A stretch of DNA of 12,474 nucleotides. Origin: an uncultured Collinsella sp. (GTDB lineage Bacteria > Actinomycetota > Coriobacteriia > Coriobacteriales > Coriobacteriaceae). The notes below the pieces were generated by a model, which did not search any database, had not been told where the DNA came from, and saw only the letters and a program-made list of their open reading frames with translations. A program made the translations under genes and the position numbers. The stretch spans positions 1 through 12,474 of the forward strand of contig CAKTWE010000050.1 in assembly GCA_934630385.1 (NCBI GenBank), written 5' to 3'. This document shows, one piece after another, positions 1 through 5,766 of this stretch (positions are counted from its first letter, which is position 1; the number at the start of each line of letters is the position of its first letter).

Positions 1-3
1 CAT
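1..3 (-). CDS. Start codon of a divergent gene running off the left edge
   Basis: The first three bases read CAT, an ATG on the minus strand. A perfect AGGAGG Shine-Dalgarno (plus-strand CCTCCT at 11-16) lies 7 bases upstream of it. This is the expected geometry of a translation start, so a minus-strand gene probably begins here and continues outside the window. Nothing can be said about its product. It would be divergent from the methyltransferase gene at 179, and the 175 bases between them would hold both promoters. Confidence 0.5.
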
Positions 4-89
4 TAAGTGGCCTCCTGTTCGTGCGGAACTCGCGATAAACTTAACCCCCACACCCCTCACGCGGCGGGCAACCGTCGTTGGGCTTATCA

Positions 90-141
90 CTGACACGAAT
101 AAACCGCTTGTATATCGTCTGCTGGCTTGGCACGGTACAAT
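90..141 (+). promoter_or_regulatory. Candidate promoter region for the rRNA methyltransferase gene
   Basis: TACAAT at 136-141 is a good -10 hexamer, 37 bases before the ATG at 179, but no good -35 is found 16-18 bases upstream. A second possibility is CTGACA (90-95), a 15-base spacer and TATATC (111-116). The first is favoured because TACAAT also precedes the PHP gene and the aminotransferase gene in this window. Confidence 0.35.
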
Positions 142-178
142 ACTTGCAGCTTTAATTCATGAATTAGTGGAGTTATTG

Positions 179-1624
179 ATGGCAGAATCTCGTGCGGAGC
201 GTAAGGCTCGTCGTGCTTTGATCGAGGCGGCTGAGGGGTCGGAGGAGAAATCTTCCACGAAATCCAAGTCTTCTAAAGCTGCAAAAAGCAAATCGACCAA
301 GAGCAGGGCTAAGACCAAGCGTTCTGACTCTCGTCGGGGCGGGGACAAAGCGCCTCGGACTCGTTCCAAGCGTCCGCATAATGATTCGGTTCCATCCGTG
401 CGTAAGGCCACGGACCCCAAGTCTCCTTGTTCCATCATGAAAACCTGCGGTGGGTGCACGGCGCTCAATCGTCCTTATAAGAAGCAGCTCGCCGCCAAAC
501 AGGCTGCCATGGAGGAGCTTTTTGCTTCGCTTTGCGAGCGTGAGGGCATTGCCGTCGATCCTATTCGTGGTATGGGTGTCACCTTGGGCGATCCGGGCAA
601 GTATCCTGCGCCGCGTGGTTTTCGTCATAAGGCTGCCACCCCCTTTGCTCCCGGCAAGGAGGGCACTGTCCGCTGCGGCTTTTTTGAGCGCGGCACGCAC
701 AAGATCGTCGCCGTTCCCGAGTGCCCTGTCGAGGCCCCCGGTGCGCGCCAGATTCTCAACGGCATCGCGCGTGAGGCTGAGCGCCTGCACATTCCCGCCT
801 TTAACGAAGACAAGCATCTGGGCTTGCTTCGCTATGCCGTCGTTCGCTGTGGCTGGCGCACCGACCAGATCATGGTTACGCTCGTGACCGCCCAGCGCGA
901 TCTGCCGCATGCCCAGGAGTTCTTTGAGGCCGTCGCCGCACTCGATCCACATATCGTCACCGTCGCTCAAAACATCAACGGACACCCCGGCAACGCCATC
1001 CTCGGCGAGGAGACCCGAATCGTGTATGGCGCCGAGTGTATGCGCGACCAGCTGCTCGGCTGCGAGTTCGATATCTCCCCCACCGCGTTCTATCAGACTA
1101 ATCCACAGCAAACCGAGCTGCTCTACCGACTCGCCATTGACGGCATGGATTTGCAGCAGGGCGACGTACTCATGGATGCCTACTGCGGCAGCGGAACCAT
1201 CGGTCTGTGCGCCGCAAAAGACGCCCAGGACAAAGGCGCCGGCATTATGCTGCTCGGTGTAGAGCGCAACCCCGCCGGCATTGCCGACGCACGTCGCAAC
1301 GCCGAGCTCAACGGCCTTACCCGTAACGCGTGGTTTATGGCTGACGATGCCACTGACTACATCCTCGATGCCGCCGATAACAACGAACGTGTTGACGTTC
1401 TCTCCATCGACCCGCCGCGCGCCGGCTCCACACCCGAGTTTCTTGAGGCCGCCTGCGCACTTAAGCCGCGCCGCATCACCTATATCAGCTGCAATCCCGC
1501 CACCCAGGAGCGCGACCTACACCAGCTCCTCGACGGTGGCTACCGCCTGCTCAAGATCACGCCGGTCGACATGTTCCCTCATACCGACCACACCGAGACG
1601 GTAGCGGTCCTCGAGCGCCGCTAA
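179..1624 (+). CDS. rlmD: 23S rRNA (uracil-5)-methyltransferase, RlmD/TrmA family, with basic N-terminal extension
   Basis: This is a SAM-dependent enzyme that converts a uridine to 5-methyluridine in RNA, most likely 23S rRNA. The frame opens with GTG at 167, but the ATG at 179 is the better start because GGAG (169-172) lies 6 bases before it. That gives 481 residues. Residues 1-80 are a low-complexity Lys/Ser/Arg-rich extension. Fe-S cluster cysteines follow the family pattern C84-x5-C90-x2-C93, with a fourth at C182 (ECPVE). The catalytic half shows FYQTN (304-308), the SAM loop DAYCGSGTIGL (333-343), DPPRAG (411-416), the nucleophile motif SCNP (C438) and the C-terminal catalytic Glu in HTETVAVLE (E473). 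All key residues are present. Homologues include E. coli RlmD and RlmC, TrmA and Gram-positive RlmCD. The family is clear, but the exact target uridine cannot be read from sequence. It appears to be monocistronic. Confidence 0.93.
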   Translation: MAESRAERKARRALIEAAEGSEEKSSTKSKSSKAAKSKSTKSRAKTKRSDSRRGGDKAPRTRSKRPHNDSVPSVRKATDPKSPCSIMKTCGGCTALNRPYKKQLAAKQAAMEELFASLCEREGIAVDPIRGMGVTLGDPGKYPAPRGFRHKAATPFAPGKEGTVRCGFFERGTHKIVAVPECPVEAPGARQILNGIAREAERLHIPAFNEDKHLGLLRYAVVRCGWRTDQIMVTLVTAQRDLPHAQEFFEAVAALDPHIVTVAQNINGHPGNAILGEETRIVYGAECMRDQLLGCEFDISPTAFYQTNPQQTELLYRLAIDGMDLQQGDVLMDAYCGSGTIGLCAAKDAQDKGAGIMLLGVERNPAGIADARRNAELNGLTRNAWFMADDATDYILDAADNNERVDVLSIDPPRAGSTPEFLEAACALKPRRITYISCNPATQERDLHQLLDGGYRLLKITPVDMFPHTDHTETVAVLERR

Positions 1625-1646
1625 TCCACCCCGGTAGATTTATGGG

Positions 1647-1687
1647 GCGAAGGGGGCCCGCCTGGACCGCCCCCTTCGCTTGGTTTA
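1647..1687 (+). terminator. Rho-independent terminator after the rRNA methyltransferase gene
   Basis: A perfect 11-base stem (GCGAAGGGGGC at 1647-1657 with its complement at 1669-1679) encloses an 11-base loop and is followed by TTGGTTT. It lies 22 bases after the TAA and between two convergent genes. The U-run is interrupted. The minus-strand side has no T tract, so it mainly serves the plus-strand gene. Confidence 0.75.
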
Positions 1688-1696
1688 TGAACTCCG

Positions 1697-2518
1697 TTAC
1701 ATCCCCTTGCGCAGGTCACACACGCCGGCTGCCGCCATCTCGCGCAGCAGCGTCTCGCGGTCGCGCGTCACGATCAAATCCAGCGGGAAATGAATCTCGT
1801 CGAGCATCTTACGGGCGTGATCGAGCTTGCCAATGGCCATACCAATGTGGGCATCGGTCGACACACCAATACCTACGCCCAGCTCGGCGCAACGCTCGGC
1901 AATCTTGCGGCATGCGCTCCAATGCTCGGCATCGGCACCGTGCTCAAGACTATGGTTGTTAATCTCGATAATCTTGTGCTTGGCCTTGGCCGCCAACAGC
2001 ACCTCGTCGATATCGAACGGCACGCCCGAGCGTCCCGTATGCCCCAACATGAACACCTTGGGATGCTCCAGGGCATTGATATACATCTCGGTCGCCTGGG
2101 CCAGCGTCGCGCCATCAGCGATCTGCGGATTATGCACGCTTGCCACCAAATAATCCAAATTGCGCGTTACCAAATCGAACAGTGAATGCTGACGGCTGTA
2201 CGAATCGCCGGCAATATCAAGGCCGACGGGAATATCCTCGCCAAACAAGCTGCCGTCCAGCGAAACGATATCGGCCTCGGCGCCGCGCAGCACCAACACA
2301 CCGCTCCAAATGCGCGGCCAGATATCCTGATTGATAAAGAACTGATAACTGCGCAGGTCATTGGGGCAGGCCGTAACCATCGAGCTCAGGTGGTCCGCAG
2401 AACCAAGCACCTGCAGACCGCGCTCGGCTGCCCAGTACACATTCTCCTCAATAGTCGAATATGCATGCGCAGAGAACATCGTATGGGTATGAATGTCACA
2501 AGAAAGAAGGTAGGGCAT
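1697..2518 (-). CDS. PHP-domain phosphoesterase, YcdX-like
   Basis: This 273-residue protein of the polymerase and histidinol phosphatase (PHP) superfamily is a metal-dependent phosphoesterase. The metal-binding motifs are in the expected order: DIHTHT (H10, H12), SAH (H18), ADH (D42-H43), GAEAD (Glu near 80), SVHNP, LGHTGR and the C-terminal STDAH. This pattern and the length match the YcdX-like phosphatases better than the longer HisK histidinol phosphatases. The substrate is unknown and no histidine-biosynthesis genes are nearby, so a histidinol-phosphatase role is not supported. The start is well placed: AAGGAG (2529-2524) lies 5 bases before the ATG. The gene converges on the rRNA methyltransferase gene and appears to be transcribed alone. 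Confidence 0.88.
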   Translation of the reverse strand: MPYLLSCDIHTHTMFSAHAYSTIEENVYWAAERGLQVLGSADHLSSMVTACPNDLRSYQFFINQDIWPRIWSGVLVLRGAEADIVSLDGSLFGEDIPVGLDIAGDSYSRQHSLFDLVTRNLDYLVASVHNPQIADGATLAQATEMYINALEHPKVFMLGHTGRSGVPFDIDEVLLAAKAKHKIIEINNHSLEHGADAEHWSACRKIAERCAELGVGIGVSTDAHIGMAIGKLDHARKMLDEIHFPLDLIVTRDRETLLREMAAAGVCDLRKGM

Positions 2519-2555
2519 CGGGTCTCCTTATCCGGCATGGCCGTCGCGTATATTC

Positions 2556-2561
2556 ATTGTA
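2556..2561 (-). promoter_or_regulatory. Candidate -10 box of the PHP gene
   Basis: The minus strand reads TACAAT, 37 bases upstream of the ATG at 2518. The best -35 at 17-base spacing is TTACGA (3 of 6 matches), so the promoter is weak by sequence or activator-dependent. Confidence 0.35.
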
Positions 2562-2573
2562 CGCATAGCTTTC

Positions 2574-2591
2574 AGCGGTCGTAAAACCGCT
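2574..2591. repeat. Small inverted repeat upstream of the PHP gene
   Basis: AGCGGT (2574-2579) and ACCGCT (2586-2591) form a perfect 6-base inverted repeat around CGTAAA. It overlaps the -35 region of the candidate PHP promoter, so it could be an operator half-site pair. It is short, and there is no direct evidence of function. Confidence 0.3.
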
Positions 2592-2618
2592 CCATCCCAA
2601 CGACACAACGTCCATGAC

Positions 2619-2649
2619 AACGGGGCCTGGCTTAACACCAAACCCCGTT
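2619..2649 (-). other. Hairpin-forming inverted repeat in gene-poor DNA
   Basis: AACGGGG (2619-2625) and CCCCGTT (2643-2649) pair perfectly. Read on the minus strand the stem extends to 12 pairs, including two G-U wobbles, around a 7-base loop. On the plus strand the inner two positions mismatch, so an RNA structure from the minus strand is favoured. No T tract follows, so it is a weak candidate for a terminator. It overlaps the parS-like site. Confidence 0.4.
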
Positions 2650-2661
2650 TCACGTAAAACA
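2646..2661. promoter_or_regulatory. parS-like ParB-binding sequence
   Basis: The 16 bases CGTTTCACGTAAAACA match the ParB site consensus TGTTTCACGTGAAACA at 14 of 16 positions. The differences are T1 to C and G11 to A. The second change breaks the central CACGTG, so the site is imperfect and may bind weakly or not at all. It lies in non-coding DNA, as parS sites sometimes do. Confidence 0.35.
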
Positions 2662-2733
2662 TTGTAAGCGGAACGCTTTGCCTTTAACGATACGCCTCAT
2701 CTAGCTGTTTCAAAGCGACTTGAGACACGATAA

Positions 2734-2763
2734 TTGTTTGCAGGCATTAGCTAGACATATCAT
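2734..2763 (+). promoter_or_regulatory. Candidate promoter of a small transcription unit
   Basis: TTGTTT (2734-2739), an 18-base spacer and TATCAT (2758-2763, 5 of 6 matches to TATAAT) give a predicted transcription start near 2770. That is just ahead of the strong ribosome binding site at 2775-2780. The surrounding DNA is A+T-rich. Confidence 0.4.
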
Positions 2764-2786
2764 TACTCGAAGATAAGGAGAACGGG

Positions 2787-2849
2787 ATGGAGCGTGCGAC
2801 AAAATCGATAGCTCATTTAGGCGGTAACGAATTTGCGAAAGACTCTTGA
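2787..2849 (+). CDS. Candidate 20-residue small ORF with strong ribosome binding site
   Basis: An ATG at 2787 lies 6 bases after a consensus AAGGAG (2775-2780). It opens a 20-codon frame, MERATKSIAHLGGNEFAKDS, ending in TGA. The peptide is soluble-looking and slightly basic, with no signal peptide or membrane segment. A promoter-like sequence lies just upstream and a hairpin followed by CTTTTA lies about 50 bases downstream, so the parts of a full transcription unit are present. I do not recognise the peptide. Alternatives are the 5' remnant of a decayed gene, a leader peptide, or an RNA gene with a fortuitous ORF. Confidence 0.35.
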   Translation: MERATKSIAHLGGNEFAKDS

Positions 2850-2901
2850 TAGCAGCGATTAAACAATTGAGAACCAAACGCTCCTTGCGCTCGCAAACGC
2901 A

Positions 2902-2940
2902 ATCAGGCCCGATAGGATTTCCTACCGGCCTGATCTTTTA
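2902..2940. terminator. Probable terminator, possibly bidirectional
   Basis: ATCAGGCC (2902-2909) pairs with GGCCTGAT (2927-2934). An inner stem at 2911-2916 and 2921-2926 follows one bulged base and has a 4-base loop. On the plus strand the hairpin is followed by CTTTTA, favouring termination of the small upstream unit. On the minus strand it begins 25 bases after the adhesin stop codon and is preceded by AAAAG in the transcript, but its U-run (TGCGTTTG) is poor. Confidence 0.65.
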
Positions 2941-2959
2941 GCATATGAGATGCCTCGAA

Positions 2960-5503
2960 CTAGTTCTTCTTGCGGTTAGCGATTACACCAACGGCGATGC
3001 AAACACCGGCAACGACGCAAAGCACGATGGGAAGCACCATGCTGCTGTCGCCCGTCTCGGGAATCCCCTTGTCGGATTTACCGGACTTACCGGAGTTGCC
3101 CGACTTATCAGACTTATCAGTCTTACCGGGTTTCACATCGGCAGCCTTATACGTGTTAGTGAAGGTGGGATTATTCCCTTCGACATTTGCTACGAGCCGG
3201 CCTTTGCCATTATCGACAACCGTCACGTTGACCGTGTACTCGGAGTTGTCATAGGTCATGCCCTTTGCGTCGCCGGCAACCTCAACCATCTTGAACGTAT
3301 AGGTACCAGGCTCATTCAGGGTGAGCTCGCGGAACTTAACGTTGCCATCAGCATCGTTGGTGGCGCTATCCATAAGCCCATCATTGCCCAGGAGCTCAAA
3401 GGTGAATGCGCCATCGGTGAGGTTGGCACCCTTCAGCACCTTTGTAGCCTTAAGGCTCACTTTGGCAAGACTCGCGCTATAGGTGTTCACAAAGTCCAGG
3501 TCGCCCTCAATTTCCGCGCCAAGGCGGCCACGGCCGTCGTCGGTAACTACAACCTTGATAGTTTTAGAGGCATCATTGGTAACGCCGGGCTTGGAACCGC
3601 CCTCGGTAACAACATAGGTAAAGGTCTTGCGCATCTTATCGCCAAGCATTGCCTTGGTAAAGGTGATATCACCAAAGTCAATCTTTCCATCCTTGTTAGC
3701 AACGGTCGTATTGGCGGGAAGAGGGGCGTCGGCAGTCTTAGGCTCAATCGTAAAGGTAAAGTCGTCGTCGTTAAGGGCGGGAGCAGTGAGGCCATCTGCA
3801 GCATTGATTACCTTGCTGCCGGTCACGTTAATCGCAACCTTATCCGTGCCGTCATTCGTCTTGTATTCATTCACAAACGTAAGGCCATCGGCGGGCATCT
3901 CAACATTTGCAGTAAGAGAGCCATCATCTTTGGTTGTCACAATAATTTTGACGCGTTGGCTCTGCGTCACCGCGCTTACGCCCGCGGGGAGCGCAGTGGT
4001 GTCCTCGGTCACGTCATACAGATAGGCACCTGTCTTAGTGAACTCTATGTCACCAAAATGGAAAGAGCCGTCGGCATTATTGGCAACCGTCGTCTCGGCA
4101 GGCAGCGGCGTGGCCGCCTCGGAGCCCTCGGCTACAGAAATCGCGAACAAGAACTCGCCATCCTCAAGAGCGCGACCCTTGAGCGTCTTGGCGCCAGAAA
4201 GCTCGGCGGCTCCATCGACGGTAACGGGGGCGGGGGCAGCCAGCGTGATCGTGGGCACAGTGGCAAAGAGACTGGTCTGAACATTAGAGACCACATCGTC
4301 CTTACCAGTCTGCTTCACCGCGGTCTTATATTCGACGAGACTCTTATCCGCAACGTTCGTTTCATATGTTGCCTCAGCTCCGCGCGCGGCAACGTCATCG
4401 CGGGCAGCAGCGCTCGGACGAACAGTGAAGGTCACAGAATACTCTACGCCCTCCTCGAGCTCACCAATACCAGTAAGGTCCCACGTAAGCTTGTCTTCTG
4501 TAACAGTGGCAGCAGGCGCATCATTCCAAGCGACGCCGCCCTTGGCATAACGGATGTTCGCGACAGAACCGCCATCGGCAGTGGAGAACTCAACCCATTG
4601 CGAAAGCTGATCCACAAGCTTGACGTCCTTGTAAGACGCGGTCATTTTGAGCGTCTGGGCGATTTGAGAGAAAGCCTCCGTCAGGGCAGACTCGGTGGTG
4701 CCGTCGAGGAGGGTGGCGTTGGTCTCTGCCGCGAAGGTGCTCATCTTCTTGGCGCCCTTGGAGGCTTTCACCATATACAAGGATGCCTCGCCACGGTTAT
4801 TGGCCTCGCGCTTTGCCGCAGAGTAGTTACGGCCGAGCTCATCGCCCACGCCTGTGCCATAGGTTCCATCGAGATTCGGTACACTGGGACCCTCGGCGCT
4901 TATACGCTGCGTGGGATCGTCATCGGAAAGGAACACGATATACTTCTCGGCACCCTCACGCCCGCTCGACAGAGCATTTGCCTTAATGAATCCGTCTTCC
5001 CAGTTCGTTCCCTCAAAATACTTTGCTTTGGTGGGAACGGCGTTGGCAATGTCACCGGCGTTGTTCGAGAATCCCTGCGCAACCTGGGCCTTATCACCAA
5101 ACTTCACAACAGAGAGCTTAATCTGCTGATTTTCCGGCAGAGCCGCGTTCTCGGACGTAAGAAGCTCATTCGCAAGTGCTGCAACAGCATCATGCGCCGC
5201 CTGCATACGGGTCTTCGAACGATTACCGTCAATATTCTTGTTCATGCTCGTTGAGGCATCGATAATCAGCACGACATCAATCGGCTTCGACTCCTCCTCG
5301 GTGTCGCCGGTCACTGACAGGGTGAGATCGTATGTACCATCCCCATTGTCCTTGAGGGTCTTTTTGTGAACCGGCGCCGAGGACAAGATGTCGTCGATGG
5401 TGCCGGCCGTTGCCACCGAAGGCATCACTGCACTCAAGGCAAACACAATTGCAGTCACCGCAAGAAACAGACGGCGACAGATACGACTCGGTCGAGCGAT
5501 CAT
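2960..5503 (-). CDS. Cell-wall-anchored VWA adhesin with three pilin-type isopeptide domains
   Basis: This 847-residue surface protein is probably a sortase-anchored adhesin. The frame is open from 5593, but the ATG at 5503 is chosen because AGGAG lies 8 bases ahead of it and a typical signal peptide follows (RICRR, then hydrophobic 12-26, likely cleavage after ATA33). A VWA domain spans roughly 74-290, with MIDAS motif DASTS (82-86), EGT (T166) and LSDDDP (192-197). A beta-rich linking region covers about 290-420. Three FctA/Spy0128-like isopeptide domains follow, with Lys-Glu-Asn triads inferred at K439/E500/N545, K564/E634/N673 and K688/E741/N783. A Lys/Ser/Gly linker (792-813), the sortase signal IPETG (814-818), a membrane helix and the tail RKKN finish the protein. 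Known FctA domains self-crosslink through Lys-Asn bonds. No sortase or other pilin gene is nearby, so a stand-alone adhesin served by a housekeeping sortase is likelier than a pilus backbone. The ligand is unknown. Confidence 0.9.
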   Translation of the reverse strand: MIARPSRICRRLFLAVTAIVFALSAVMPSVATAGTIDDILSSAPVHKKTLKDNGDGTYDLTLSVTGDTEEESKPIDVVLIIDASTSMNKNIDGNRSKTRMQAAHDAVAALANELLTSENAALPENQQIKLSVVKFGDKAQVAQGFSNNAGDIANAVPTKAKYFEGTNWEDGFIKANALSSGREGAEKYIVFLSDDDPTQRISAEGPSVPNLDGTYGTGVGDELGRNYSAAKREANNRGEASLYMVKASKGAKKMSTFAAETNATLLDGTTESALTEAFSQIAQTLKMTASYKDVKLVDQLSQWVEFSTADGGSVANIRYAKGGVAWNDAPAATVTEDKLTWDLTGIGELEEGVEYSVTFTVRPSAAARDDVAARGAEATYETNVADKSLVEYKTAVKQTGKDDVVSNVQTSLFATVPTITLAAPAPVTVDGAAELSGAKTLKGRALEDGEFLFAISVAEGSEAATPLPAETTVANNADGSFHFGDIEFTKTGAYLYDVTEDTTALPAGVSAVTQSQRVKIIVTTKDDGSLTANVEMPADGLTFVNEYKTNDGTDKVAINVTGSKVINAADGLTAPALNDDDFTFTIEPKTADAPLPANTTVANKDGKIDFGDITFTKAMLGDKMRKTFTYVVTEGGSKPGVTNDASKTIKVVVTDDGRGRLGAEIEGDLDFVNTYSASLAKVSLKATKVLKGANLTDGAFTFELLGNDGLMDSATNDADGNVKFRELTLNEPGTYTFKMVEVAGDAKGMTYDNSEYTVNVTVVDNGKGRLVANVEGNNPTFTNTYKAADVKPGKTDKSDKSGNSGKSGKSDKGIPETGDSSMVLPIVLCVVAGVCIAVGVIANRKKN
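3065..3130 (-). repeat. Tandem-like repeat encoding the wall-spanning linker
   Basis: Short imperfect repeats of about 9 bases, such as GACTTATCA and related units on the plus strand, encode Lys-Ser-Asp/Gly triplets (residues 792-813) just before IPETG. Such linkers often vary in copy number by slippage, but the repeat is degenerate here. Confidence 0.5.
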
Positions 5504-5565
5504 TATCACTTCTCCTCTACCCCTCGGCATATCGACGCCAAATACGCCGCTAGCCCTAACAGCAC

Positions 5566-5586
5566 CGGTAAATCTAGAATCTACCG
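5566..5586. repeat. Imperfect palindrome in the adhesin leader
   Basis: CGGTA at 5566-5570 and TACCG at 5582-5586 form the ends of a 21-base imperfect palindrome centred on CTAGA. In the minus-strand transcript it can fold into a 9-pair hairpin with two G-U pairs and a 3-base loop. It sits 2 bases from a second inverted repeat and about 60 bases upstream of the adhesin start codon. No U-run follows, so it is more likely an operator or leader structure than a terminator. Confidence 0.4.
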
Positions 5587-5588
5587 AC

Positions 5589-5604
5589 AACATTTTCCAA
5601 TGTT
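5589..5604. promoter_or_regulatory. Perfect inverted repeat over the predicted adhesin transcription start
   Basis: AACATT (5589-5594) and AATGTT (5599-5604) flank TTCC. The repeat abuts the candidate -10 box at 5605-5610, so it would straddle the transcription start near 5598. That position is typical of a repressor operator. The binding protein is unknown. Confidence 0.4.
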
Positions 5605-5610
5605 ACTATA
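5605..5610 (-). promoter_or_regulatory. Candidate -10 box of the adhesin gene
   Basis: The minus strand reads TATAGT, about 100 bases upstream of the ATG at 5503. I find no good -35 at 16-18 bases, so expression may need an activator. The whole 5611-5766 interval is A+T-rich and holds no gene that I can see. Confidence 0.3.
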
Positions 5611-5766
5611 TTAGACCGTGAGAGCAATCCCTTTGTACATGTAATCTAAATGCTGCTGTTCTTCTTTTTCGAATAAAGCAATCGGATTACTTCTAGAGAT
5701 AGCCCGTCAAATCGCAAACGCCGGCGGCTGCCGTTGTCCTCAGCAGGCAGCACAGGGCCGCTGAGA

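Noticed and set aside
173..1111. 312-codon minus-strand frame opposite the rRNA methyltransferase gene
   Set aside because: It overlaps a gene with a complete set of family motifs, and its translation shows no recognisable pattern.
2945..5254. 769-codon plus-strand open frame opposite the adhesin gene
   Set aside because: It is in exact codon register with the adhesin and stays open only because that gene lacks TTA, CTA and TCA codons. It has no coherent domain or plausible start signal, while the minus strand has a signal peptide, ordered domains and an IPETG anchor.
2960..5503. Interpretation of the adhesin as a pilus backbone subunit
   Set aside because: Backbone pilins are usually encoded beside a class C sortase and other pilins, and do not carry an N-terminal VWA domain. 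Neither condition fits here.
5504..5593. Upstream ATG giving the adhesin a 30-residue longer N-terminus
   Set aside because: That ATG lies within the inverted repeat at the predicted transcription start and has no ribosome binding site. The ATG at 5503 has AGGAG and begins a normal signal peptide.
5700..5766. Possible terminator just after the aminotransferase gene (GC-rich inverted segments)
   Set aside because: Partial pairings exist (CTCAGC with GCTGAG, and CCGGCGGC with GCCG), but none has a continuous stem followed by a T tract on the minus strand.
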